From: Paguma larvata
Lineage: Eukaryota > Chordata > Mammalia > Carnivora > Viverridae
Assembly: GCA_030068075.1 (NCBI GenBank)
Contig: CM057844.1
Coordinates: 15,174,001-15,238,000, forward strand
DNA: 64,000 bases
Direction of reading: 5' to 3'
Shown: positions 22,936 to 33,905 of the stretch, piece after piece
Layout: each line of letters opens with the position of its first letter
How positions within the stretch are numbered: position 1 is the stretch's first letter
Translations under genes and position numbers: made by a program
Notes under the pieces: generated by a model
Database searches by the model: none
Seen by the model: the letters and a program-made list of their open reading frames with translations, nothing else
Told to the model about the DNA's origin: nothing

Positions 22936-22985
22936 ACAGTAATAAAGATACAGAGATATGTAACATATATAGTACAGACATTCAT

Positions 22986-24359
22986 CTTATATTCATAATT
23001 AATACAGCTAACAGGTGCCTGATACAATTGGAAACAGCATCTATAATATTGCAGTTCTCAGTGTTAGAAGAACCCCTACACTGATCTGACTTGACAATAT
23101 AAATACCTTGTTGCTATAAACCAGGGCCTCATACAATGAAGGAATGTATTAGGGGCTTTTTTAAAGAGGCTTCTTTTAAGGAACGAATAGAAAATATTTG
23201 TGTACAGTTTCTACCGAGAGGGAATGGAAGCTGCATCAACACCGTGTTGCCCAGTTTATGTAAGCCCACAGATCTTGGAGCACAGAGCAGTGTCCAGGAG
23301 GGGAACTCTGATCACCTGGGGGCCTGGAACACCTGCCTCCCCAGGGCCCAGGATGGATCCTACCATAATCGCTCTATTCTGCAGTTTGTTTCAGATGACT
23401 AGTGGTCCCAAGCCCCTTTGGAAGTAGAAGAAACAAGCTTCCCAAGTAAATATCAAAGGTATTTCTTCTTTGAGCACATGATATGCAAGCAACTGGTTAA
23501 TCTGGTACCATTTGGGAGACATTCAACTTAACAACTCAATTCAACTAAAGGAAATTTAGAAACAGGGATGTGACAAGTAGGGGCATAGGTCACAAGTTAC
23601 AGCTATTTTAAAGGCCTCAGTTCCCACCCTATTGGAGGGGATACACAAGAGTGATTTTCCATCTGTCCTTGAAGAAGGCTGTGTTATTATTCAAAAAGGT
23701 TTTACATATACCTACAATATCTCGGGTGCTCTGGAATACATGTAAATGTTCTGAAATTTCTTGCAGACCCATAACCCCACAAAGTACTTTAAAACATTTA
23801 GTGTAGGCTCTAACTGACAATTAAGATACACAGAGACTGGTTTTAGAACTATTTCTAAACTAACCTTTCCAGGCCCTTAACCTGAGGCCTAGAGAATTCA
23901 AGGCGGAGAGGAGTCCATGAAATAAGATGGGAACAAAGGTTTATCTTTACTTACAGTACCTTGTCATTAAAATCTAGAGTCTTCTTTAATTATGGGCATA
24001 GGCAACAAATCCTAAGAGTCTTGGCAGGATTTGTGATTCTGTCACCAACAGATCTTGGGAGCCATCTTGGGCTCACAGGTTGAGACACCTCCCTGTGTGG
24101 AAAAAGCAGTTGAAGCAAAGCTCCTACCGGCCAAAAAGGGCCCCCCAATACCATCTCCTTCAAATAACCTTTTAGGCCTGGATTTCCTGAGCAGCTCTCA
24201 TTGACCCCAAGGGAGGTGATGCTTTTTTGTTTTATGACATTCAAGTAAAAAAGGGAACTTGGAATGTGGTGCACTGATGGATAACATCTGAAGGAGACTA
24301 TGTAAATATACTTATTCATAAGCAATAGAACAAGCATTGAGAGTTCCACTCTTGCCAGA
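22986..24359. other. Unannotated stretch
   Basis: No repeat was named. Overlapping frames at 23136-23402 and 23200-23427 (+) cover a relatively GC-rich, non-repetitive-looking patch (23215-23420), but neither resembles a known protein and no convincing exon boundaries could be set. Confidence 0.5.
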
Positions 24360-24783
24360 TGGGCTGCACCTCCCCCATTGTAGTTGGAAGTATAGGCTTC
24401 AAAGCAACGCCCTGATTTCTCCTTTCTCCTGTTTACAGATAATTAACATTAAAGCCTCAAGGAAACACCCTGTTCTCTCCACCTGTCCTAAATTTATATG
24501 TTAATTAACCTAAAACCAACATACAGGATTGAGGAAGTTGCCACCTTGCTGATAAAAACGCATTATTGTTAAAGAGACTGAACTATGGAATGTCACTCAT
24601 TGATGTAAGGTCACTTACTACCTTTAAAAATAAAGACACTGAGACCAGCAGGGCAGGGATGCCAGAATTACCAGGGCTGCCTGCTTGGTCATCAGACTAC
24701 ATCTCTCTCATGGCTCTCTCATTTCCTTTCACCTGACCGTCCATCCTTTGGGGACCCCTAGATTCGCCAGAACTGGACCCTGG
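24360..24783 (+). mobile_element. Possible solo LTR, class I endogenous retrovirus-like
   Basis: The right end has LTR character: ctttaaaaataaagacactg (polyadenylation signal), then a C/T-rich segment (tctctctcatggctctctca), gtccatcctttggggacccc and an end at aactggaccctggca. Left boundary is uncertain. No internal retroviral gene, primer-binding site or second LTR is seen nearby, so if real it is a solo LTR. Confidence 0.45.
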
Positions 24784-25149
24784 CAAACAGAACTACAGAT
24801 ATTTGGGTATCACATTATAGTTGTTGAAGTATCTTGAAATTCTGTGTACCTCATAACTACCCTGACATTATAGTAGCTAATAGGCCTACTACTAAATATT
24901 ATTTTATGTATTAAAGATGAATATCTATTACAATATCACAATTCACAGCTATAATGCAATATAACTGATTTTTTTGGTAATTCGAGTTATTTTATGCATT
25001 AATATGCATTATTCTGCAAAGGATCCACAGGCTTACCCAAATACCAAATGGGTTCATGACATAAAAATATTAAGACTTCCCTGAGCTAGAACTAGTCAAT
25101 TCACCCAATCAATTTCAAATTCAGGCAAATTGAATGGGATCCTGCATGA

Positions 25150-25300
25150 AAAGACAAGGCAATTTAATCCATGTATTCACTCACACAAGCAGATAGCAGA
25201 TACTTTTAAAATACCATGGCTGGTGATGGGGGAGATACCAAGACAGGGAAGGTAACACTGTCCTCAGGAAGCCCAAAGCCTTGCAGAAAAAAATGACACA
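25150..25300 (-). repeat. L2-like remnant, antisense
   Basis: tgtattcactcacacaagca followed by ggggagataccaagacaggg and ctgtcctcaggaagcccaaa resembles the reversed L2 3' end. Highly diverged. Confidence 0.4.
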
Positions 25301-25887
25301 GTTAACTGTACACAGACAACTTTTCTACAAGGGTATTAAGCGTTGGATTAAAGAACATTTGCAATTGAACATCACTAAGAGTGTTTAGCCAGAGGTGACT
25401 TGAATGGAGATTTTTCTTTAGAAAACTAATCTGGTAGTGCGATCTGTACAGTGGGCTGGAGGGAGGTTGAGATTATCAAGGAGAGGGCTATAATAACTCT
25501 AACAAGAGATACCACGGGTGATGGAGTAAAGGGGCAAGAGAGAAACTGACTGGTGATTCACAGCATGGAACTATGTTGCCTCATGCACATGGCTTCATCT
25601 GAAAAGCCCAAAGAATGTAATTGTCAATAACGAGGCAATGTTAGCCAGACTAACTTAACATACATTATGTATTATCATGCAATTACTTATGCATTGTGTC
25701 GTGCATATATAAATGCATGCTGGATCATGCAATATTTAAGATAGTGTTTTCAACAGCTCTGTAACATGGGAAAACGTTTTGCCATGTTAAGTGAAAACGC
25801 ACTACACAAAATTATATAAATTTAGGAGTGTATGTGGATTATCGCAAAAAATGTCTCCAATTCTTTCTCTCTCCCTATACCCAACCC
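25301..25887. other. Unannotated stretch
   Basis: No feature recognised. Includes an AT-rich part with repeated tatgcat motifs (25665-25740). Confidence 0.55.
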
Positions 25888-26325
25888 CTGTGTTAGTTTA
25901 CTGTGTGTGCCTCCCATCACAAATTACCACAAACTACATAACTTAAAACAAGAGAAATTTATTCTCTCCCAGTTCTGGAGGTTAGAAGCCTGAAACGGGC
26001 AGGGCCACTTTTCCTACAGAGGCTCTGGGGAAAATTCAATTATCACTTTTGTTGGTTGAGGTTGGTTGACTGGCTTGAAGCCATATCAGCATAATCTCTG
26101 CCTCTATCTTCACATCACCACCTCTTCTGGGGGTCTCTTGCAAACTCTGCCTCTCTCATATAAAGATGCTTATGATTACATTTAGAGGCCACCTAGATAA
26201 AAATCCAGGATAAGCACTTCCTGTCAAAATCCTTAGTATAATAAGACATGGTGTTCCATGAGGTGACATCCATAGTTCCAGGGATTTCACATGGACTTCT
26301 GGGGTCATTTAGTGGCCAACTATAG
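25888..26325 (-). mobile_element. MaLR-type LTR, antisense
   Basis: Plus strand reads tcacaaattaccacaaacta, cttaaaacaagagaaattta, ctcccagttctggaggttag, then atctctgcctctatcttcac, atgattacatttagaggcca, ccaggataagcacttcctgt. These are the reverse of an MLT1-class LTR with its aataaat signal. The next LTR abuts it directly. Confidence 0.82.
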
Positions 26326-26327
26326 TG

Positions 26328-26835
26328 CCCTTTATCACGTGATTCTGTGGCCCCTTCTATCAAGAGGTGGAGTCAGTTGCTTCATCCCTAAATCTGAACT
26401 GACCTTGGACTTGCTTTGGCCAACAGAACACAGCAGAAATAATCTTGTACCAATTCCTAGCCTAGATGTCAACAGATCTTACCTACTTCGAGTCTCTGTC
26501 AATAACATTATTGACATTATGTGTAGCTAGACTTAATTTACACTATGTATTAGCATGCAAAAAAAACCCTGCCTCCACCATGTGAACAGGCCTTCTGGAT
26601 GATGAGAGGCATGTGGTCCAGCCAGCACATCCTCAGCTTACAGCTGGCAAATTCCCAGGGGTCTGAGAGAGGCCATCCTTGACCAGACAGCTGCCAGATA
26701 ACATATCAGCTGACACAGACACATGAGTGAGCCCAGCTGATATCAGTCAAACCATATCCACTTACTCAGAACTGCCCCATGCACCCAGACTCAAGAAAAA
26801 TAAAGGCTTAATGTTTCCATCCATTGACATAGGTA
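26328..26835 (+). mobile_element. MLT1-like LTR
   Basis: gtggccccttctatcaagag, gtggagtcagttgc, gacttgctttggccaacaga, gatgatgagaggcatgtggt, cagctgacacagacacatga, gtgagcccagctgatatcag, actgccccatgc and aataaaggcttaatg follow the order of an MLT1 sense LTR. A small unrelated interval lies near 26500-26560. Confidence 0.85.
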
Positions 26836-27694
26836 CCGTAGGGCATTTTCTTTATTGAAAGAAAATAGCCACTACCACTTACTGTCAGAATTTGAGTCCT
26901 GCAAAATAATGTTATTTTGTAAATTCAAAAGGAGGCTTCCCTTAAAGAACAAGTTTAAACTTTTCAAAAGAACAAAAACACAAGAGTTTAATTTTACCTA
27001 AATACTCACTTTATTGACCATCAAGTAAATACAGTGGACTCCTAAATAGACAGATGAAACTGGTTTCCTAACAAGGCCATGAGAGGCTTCAGCCATGAGC
27101 AGACTGATATTACACCCAGTATTGTGGCCATTATTACCTATTTTTTTCCTCCTCAGGAGTTCACAAAGAAGATCAGCTGATTTTCATCTTCAAAATTCAG
27201 TTGCTAAAAGTAATTAATCTCAATTGGATCCATAATTCTGATAAAAGCTAGTCGTCAGATTAAAATTTTTCCATGACTAAATCTGTCTCCTTACTAGCAG
27301 AACTAAACTGATTTAGAGTTCAAGTTTCTCAAAAATATTTTGGAAATGTCATTATGTTCTCTGTGACATTATATGGCATTCTTTTACAGCTTTTTAATCA
27401 AATTCAATTTGTAATGAGAAATGAAACCTAACTCTTTTGAGGGGTTTCTGGAAGATGTGGGAAAGAAAGAGAAATGATTTAGGACTTAGATGCAATGATA
27501 TTGCAGAATACCCTCTCTGAGAGTTTAAGCAGATACTTCATGATGAGGCATCACAGAGAGGGACAAGATCACTGCTCAAAAGGGACAACTCCTCTCTCAT
27601 ACATGACAATGCACTGACAATTCAATGCCAGCATTTGGCTGAGAGGACCTCTGAATCCCCAGTGCAGAGACATTCAAGTCCTTACTAATGTAAA
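26836..27694. other. Unannotated stretch
   Basis: No repeat or exon recognised. Confidence 0.55.
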
Positions 27695-27925
27695 ATGACA
27701 TGTAATGAGGGCTCAGTACGTTCCAGACACAGTTCTTATGTGGTACATTATGAAGCTTCATAACAACCCATGAGACATTAATTAATAATCAATAGTTCCC
27801 ATTTTACAGATGAGAAAGTCGAGGCACAAAGTAACTAACCTAAGTTCACACAGCTAAGAAACAGCATAGCTGGGATTTGAACCCATGTAGTCCAGTTCTA
27901 AAGCATCCTCTTAATAACTGTCTTA
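27695..27925 (+). repeat. MIR SINE
   Basis: cttcataacaacccatgaga, cccattttacagatgagaaa, gtcgaggcacaaagtaacta, ttcacacagctaagaaacag and gctgggatttgaacccatgt are in the standard MIR order. One of the best-preserved MIR copies in the window. Confidence 0.93.
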
Positions 27926-29085
27926 CTACCTCTCCTTCATGCCCATTTTCTTAAAAACTGCCTCCTAGATAAACTCTAAGAGTTTAAAAAACAAAAACAA
28001 TGAAAAGACCAAATTTTTTTGAAAAGGATGCAAAATTGCAAACCCAAACAATCTTAAGAGAAGTCACAAAGGACCTTGACAAAAAATCTTCTCCAGTCCC
28101 CTGTTGGCAAATGCTTCTCTCAGTGACTCCTTCTCAAACACAGGTTGGAGAAATGGCTGCACCAACACTACATGAGATTTCCGAATGCACCTGACTACCA
28201 CTGAGAAAAACAAAGTCATTGAGAATCCCCACGGAAATCATTCTTTTGACAGCAAGTCTTGCCTCTTCCTAAGAGAAATTTCTTCTGGGTTAATTTGAAC
28301 AGCCATAAAGAACAAGCTTAGCAGTCTTCCAACTTCAAATAAAATCCTCCAAACTTATAATCCCACCAGTGTCCTGCTCTCTGGGTTCACCAAGTCAATT
28401 TCTTTAGCCTTTCTTTCTAGAATTTCTATCCTACTAATGATCTTGATTGTGCATCTTTGAACCCCCTACAATTTTTCCAGGCCTTTTTGGGGGGTTCTTG
28501 GAAAAAAATAAGTAAAACACAGGATGCTGCTGGGGGGAAGACCACACTTGAAGAACCAGTACTCTCTAATTCTCTGAGTGAGGCAGAGCATGGGGAAGGA
28601 GTGCCCCCAAGTCTGTGAAAGCCCCAGCTAAAACTGCACAAGCCCAGAGGAGAACATGTGAGTCTCATCTACGCACATGCAGCATTCAAGTCCTTTCCCT
28701 CAACACTTCTAGGAAACTAGAAAATGCCTGACTGAAGAAGACCCAGCCACTGTTCACCTTGGATTAGATTTCCCGGGATGGAAAGGACCTCTTTAGGCCC
28801 GATGATTTATTATCCCGAGGCAAGCTTGCCAAGGGACCCACAGAGTCATCCCTTTGTTTTCATCTGCCTGTAAGAGAACCCTAATCCCCAAGGAGAGCCT
28901 GGAGAGGGCTCCATCCTAATTTCCCTCCTTAAAAGCAGATCTTTTCATAATGACTATTTGTTTTATTCTCTGACCTTTCTCCAACCTGGTGAGTCTGAGT
29001 CTCCCAGACCTAGGAGTCTGACCAAATAACTGTCCAGTCCCACAGGTACAATATTCGGTACAAGAGCCTGTGGCAGATGGCTTTG
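27926..29085. other. Unannotated stretch
   Basis: No named repeat. The frame at 28426-28668 (-) is low-complexity serine- and proline-rich sequence without a domain. Confidence 0.55.
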
Positions 29086-29089
29086 ATGC

Positions 29090-29572
29090 CTTAAGATAAC
29101 AGTCTCCCTGTATCCTCTTCCATTTTCCTGTAACTCAGAAGTCTCTTCAAATGCTGACTCTGAAGTTGGCCTTGTGACTTGTTTTGGCCAACAGAATGCA
29201 GAAATGACATGTGCCAGTTCTAAGTTCAGTGCTACAAGAGAGAGGCCTTACACGCTTCGGCTCCTTGTCCAGGAACCTCGCTCAGCCACCATAAACAAGG
29301 CCAGGCTAACCTTACAGAGAAAGAGCGACCACACTGAACAGAGCTAAGTCATCTTAACTGAAGTCAGACAAGATTGGGCCTAAGATTGGGTCAACTCCCA
29401 ACTGACCCACTAGCTGACCACAAATGCAGGAGAAAACTCAAATGAGCCTAGCACAAACCAGATAAAATCCCTACCTGGTCCATTAATCTGTGACCAAAAA
29501 TCTGTTATTGTTATAAATAGAGATTTTGGGGTGACAACTGTGCAGCACTATCATGGCCATGGGTAACTGACA
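29090..29572 (+). mobile_element. MLT1-like LTR
   Basis: ttggccttgtgacttgtttt, ggccaacagaatgcagaaat, ctaactgacc-like blocks, gaccacaaatgcaggagaaa, tgagcctagcacaaaccaga, ttgttataaatagagatttt and gggtgacaactgtgcagca are in the MLT1 sense order. More diverged than the copy at 26.3 kb. Confidence 0.78.
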
Positions 29573-30617
29573 AAATGCCTGATAGTCTGGTCATGCCTCA
29601 ACTTAACTCTGATTCTGAAGACTTTGTCAAGGTTACTCCCTGCCTGATTCCTACTAAGACTAGCTTTCTAGGAAAGGAGTCCTCATTTGGGCCTCTTCAG
29701 GTTACGCCCTTGGTTTAAAGCCTCACGTTTCCATTGGCACCTTGGGCAGAGCTCATGAATGTATCCATTGATTCATCACACAACTGTCTCAAACCGGCCA
29801 ATCATATTCAACATTGGTCAATATTAATCACAGTTCTTTCATTTCCATTTCTTTTATGCTTGACCAATTTTGTTTCCCATTCTGTTTCTGGCTTACTGGT
29901 TTCTCTTATGGAGTTTTAGAGGCATGTGTGTGTACGTATGCACACTCATGCACACAATGCATGCCCTTAGTGGTTTGCCATGAGAGAAATAAAGCAATGA
30001 TTGACATACCAATTCACCAATCCTTGCTTCTCAGACAAGGAATTTACCGGCCATAAAATTTTTACTTGTATCAAGAAATCAGAGAAGCCTTCCTGTTCAA
30101 GTGAGTAGTTCTTTTGTAGTCAAACAAGAAAACTAAGTCTACTGCAAATTTTTTCCTACCTATTTTTCATTTACTTACTATTTTTTTTGTATTTCAAAGA
30201 AAACTAAGCCTAAATATTTCTTCCTCAGGTATCATCTGTCATGCCATAACCTTGAGAAAAGAATAGATATGGAAGAAGGAATGTAACTGATTCAATGTAC
30301 TTGATAAGATTTCTGGGACTCAAATCATTGAATTCTTTGCCACCACAGGGAAACACAGTAACAAAGTTCTAATATGTGGGCCATAGGCCATGAGAGCAGA
30401 CAACAAAAGTATAACCTAAGTGGCTGGGCTGTTGGGCTGAACTCACCTACTTATCATCCCTCTCTCCCTCTCTTCTTTTTGAACTCAGAGATTCTCTCCA
30501 ACTCCCAAATGAAAGTAAAAGAATAAAGAAGATAATTGATTGATAACTAAAGAGGAGAGAAAGAGTCCAGAGTAAACAGGATTAGAATGTAGAGATTAAA
30601 AACAAAAAAAAGACACA
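29573..30617. other. Unannotated stretch
   Basis: No repeat or exon recognised. Confidence 0.55.
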
Positions 30618-30837
30618 GGGGCACCTGGGTGGCTCAGTTAGTTAAGCATCCAACTCTTCATTTCAGCTCACTTCATGGGTCCGAGCCCCCAATCTGCACT
30701 AACAGTGCGGAGGCTGCTTGGGATTCTCTCTCTCCCTCTCTGTCTGCCCCTCCCCCACTCATGCTCTCTGTCTCTCTGTCTCTCTCTCAAAATAAATAAA
30801 CCAACATGAAAAAACTTTTTTTTAAAAAAAAAAAAAG
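30618..30837 (+). mobile_element. Can-SINE, variant body
   Basis: Head ggggcacctgggtggctcag, but the body reads ctgcactaacagtgcggagg then cttgggattctctctctccc, a variant differing from the commonest felid body. CT-rich run, A-rich tail and an extra T-run (30811-30820). Confidence 0.94.
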
Positions 30838-31929
30838 GAAGGCAAAAGTGTGCTGAGATCAGAGCAGGGAAAGTTGCAGCCTAGAATATGGTGGGAAGGG
30901 GTCACAATGGGCATGGCTTGGGGTTTGCTGGTGCAGAGGCTAACCAATAGGAAGAATCAAGCTTAGACATAGCACGGAAGACTTGAAGATGGCTGCATAA
31001 AAAGTAAATGCTAAAAGGTTGAGGATATAAAGTTATCTACAATGAACTGATATTGCAGAGAGAGCAGAAAACTGGGCAGATGGGGAACAGAGGGAAACAA
31101 CATGGTTAAGGAAATGAAGAGATACACTTAATACTCCATACTATACCCTTTCTAAAATCAAGTTTGTAGTGAATATATGATGACATGGGAAATGATCATG
31201 ATCTGAAGTGTGAAAAAAGAACGAAAGAAATGCTCTAATGTTGGTCAATGTAAAAGAGGAGACTATTCAGACAAGTGGAAATGTCACAAAGTTCAAGGAA
31301 AGGACAGTGGATCAAACACCACCACCACCTTACCTGCTGGGCAAGTCAAGAGACTTTCCAATGTTGGAGGAAAAAAAAAACAGAGGTTCAAGAAACCTGT
31401 GTAAACTAACACAGGCCACTAAGGAGGATACACAGTAATATAATAAAAAAAAAAATCAAGGTTGTCATTTATAGGAGGTAAATCCTTATTTATTACGTCA
31501 ACAGCTAATGTCCAAAACTGATTAATATATAATCAGGATGGAGGATGAGAATATAATTTGGATTATAGCTATGACCAACAGAAGATTTAAAAACAGAGAT
31601 GGTTACAGGGATTGTTTGCAAAGAACTGGACGGGGTGGGGGGGATGGTTCAGGAATTGATCCATTTTGTCTATCTTTGCTATGTTTTCTTTTTACTTATG
31701 TACACATTATACTTACTAAAAATGAAATTTAAATGTTACACTCTCCCTACTGAATAATTCAGCATAGATGATCCAGTTGTCAATCCACAGGCATCAGAAG
31801 GGCATTTTCTGAGGTAAGTCAGAAAGCCCCTCAAATATGATCTTTGAGCACTGTTATTACAGCAAGGAAAACTGTACTAAGAGCCTCAGTAATGAGGAAC
31901 TGCTGACAATTCTGTTTTCCTTTTATGCC
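30838..31929. other. Unannotated stretch
   Basis: No repeat named. Two overlapping lysine-rich frames (31210-31438) without recognisable domains. A-runs occur at 31371-31380 and 31446-31456. Confidence 0.55.
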
Positions 31930-32640
31930 CCAGAAAATCACAGACAGGCATTGTGGTATCAAAATCAGTTGAGGTAGCAGCTGCCCAGAGATGTGGTATT
32001 GCAGGGAGACAGTGTCATTGTAGAAAGGACTGGAATGGGAAGATCAGATTTGGAAATCGAAGGCTGGGCCATTTCCCAGGGCTCCTGCTCTACGCCTACA
32101 CACGGATGACACCAGGAGGTGTCCAGCCCACCTCCTCCTCCACAGCGCCCATGCAGCAGCCTGTATTCATCAACCAGCCAGTCCCTCAGGCTCAGAAACC
32201 ATCTTTGTGGGCCATCAGGGGTTTTGCCTGTGGTGAAGTGACACCAGAAAATCTTCACAGATGAATGTGCAAAAAGTATATGCTAGCGTTGCATCCCACA
32301 GACTTGAAGTCCACCCTGCAATATCCTGACGCCCCCGCCCCCCGTCCCCTCCTCCCAACACTATGATTCCAATGCTAGCTCCCACTGGGACCACTCCAGG
32401 AGCCTCCTCAGGGCATGATGAGGTCATTTCCTTCCTCCCAAACCCCCAGCCCCTGCTTTCAGCCCCCCAACCAACCCAACTGTCTCAACTCACAATAGGC
32501 TTCTACATGATTATTCAGAGTCTTGCTCCCTTCATGCTAGTCCATACCTTTCTGGATGAAAAATTTTCTTTGGCTCATCATTGCACACCTTAGTATGTCC
32601 CCAAGAGTGTTAAGAGCAACACTAATGCCCCCTATTAGTT
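31930..32640 (+). other. GC-rich island, possibly a decayed retrocopy
   Basis: This block is clearly more C/G-rich than its surroundings. It has proline-, serine- and glutamine-rich conceptual translation in more than one frame: 31953-32264 reads TSSSTAPMQQPVFINQPVP, and 32363-32593 reads MLAPTGTTPGASSG. The frame shifts between these parts and has stops, with no obvious A-tail. It may be an old processed copy of a proline-rich gene, or an unrecognised GC-rich repeat. I cannot name a parent. Confidence 0.35.
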
Positions 32641-32924
32641 CCTATTAAAATGCTAAGAACGAGGGGAAAAAAAGATTCCATGGAAAAACCAATTGCAAAA
32701 TATCTCATACCGGAACTCCCATTGGGAGATTCACAACTAACGTTAGAATATGTTGGGTTCTGGGAATCCTGTGGTAAAGTGTCTAACATTGTTTAATTCA
32801 GCTTTTCATTCTGCACAAAACAATCAACACCACTTGGAATTCCTCTTTTATTTAGAAAACTTTGGCAACACCACTGGTTTGTGATCTCAGGAGTAGGGAG
32901 GGGGTGGGTGGTGCTACTCAAACC

Positions 32925-33075
32925 TGAGAATGCATGAGGACTACTTGGAAGGCTTGTGAAAACCCCAGGTTGTTGAGGTTCATCCCAAAGACTCTGAGGC
33001 AAGTAAACCAGTGGAACCCCAGAGTCCATATGATGTTCCCAGGTAATGCTGCTGGCATTAACAATACCATGAGCA
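32925..33075. mobile_element. MER5-type remnant
   Basis: caaacctgagaatgcatgag, actacttggaaggcttgtga, atgatgttcccaggtaatgc and tgctggcattaacaa resemble MER5 ends and interior. Diverged. Confidence 0.5.
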
Positions 33076-33132
33076 AAAGATTTCTCCAGGAAAAAATCCA
33101 AACTCTTTACAAGTTCCCCTCCACGTCCCCAC

Positions 33133-33526
33133 CTCTTTTTTTTTTTTTTTTTTTTTTTGAGAGAGAGAGATAGAAAGAATCATAAACATGCTCCATGCAC
33201 AGTGCGGAGTCCAATGCAGGGCTCAATCTCACAACCCTGAGATCATGACCTGAGCTGAAATCAAGAGGTGGATGCTTGAGGCGCCTTGGGTGGCTTAGTC
33301 GGTTAAGGGTCTGACTTCAGCTCAGGTCATGATCTCATGGTTTGAGCCCCACATCAGGCTCTGTGCTGACAGCTGAGAACCTGAGGCTGGCTTTAGATTG
33401 TGTCTCCCTCTCGGTCTGCCCCTCCCCCACTCATGCTCCGTCTCTGCCTCTCAAAAATAAACAAACATTGGGAAAAAAAATTTTTAAGAGTTGGACACTT
33501 AACCAAATGAGCCACTCAGACACCCC
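33133..33526 (-). mobile_element. Can-SINE, antisense, split by a second SINE
   Basis: The left part 33137-33277 starts with a T-run of more than 20, then gagagagagagatagaaaga, caatgcagggctcaatctca and gagatcatgacctgagctga. The right part 33485-33526 completes the head reverse with aaatgagccactcagacacc. The body is an older subtype with cacagtgcggagtcc. Confidence 0.93.
33279..33484 (+). mobile_element. Felid Can-SINE inserted in the antisense SINE
   Basis: Head ggcgccttgggtggcttagt, felid body ctctgtgctgacagctgaga, CT-rich run, aaaaataaacaaacattggg tail. The host sequence is duplicated around it: aagaggtggatgctt (about 33263-33277) and aagagttggacactt (about 33485-33499). Confidence 0.93.
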
Positions 33527-33905
33527 AAGTTCCTTCTTATTTTCATCAGACTCTCTTCACTTTGCTTTTCCCTCCTTACTTCCCTTTGGTTATCTCATGC
33601 TGTAGCCCAAAGAACTACCTCCTCTATCCTATATCCTAATTGTCCCTTCCTGTCTCCATAATCTTCCTCTGCTCAAATGCTTCTGTCTTCAAGATTCAGG
33701 ACAAATACATGCTTGGTGGGCTTGGCTTGATCTTCTTTACACAGTTTACAACTTTCTATCCTGATTTGTAATTGCTTAACTTCTACTGTAGTCTAGAAGC
33801 TATAGAAAGGCATATTCTGGGTCTGACTTACATTTAGATCATATATGGCAGAATGCTTTATAGATTGTAAGGGCTCAAAAAGCACTTGATAAGTAACTGA
33901 ATGCA
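33527..33905 (+). repeat. L2 3' end
   Basis: tgctcaaatgcttctgtctt, caagattcaggacaaata, then agcacttgataagtaactga at the 3' end resemble the L2 tail in sense orientation. Strongly diverged. Confidence 0.5.
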
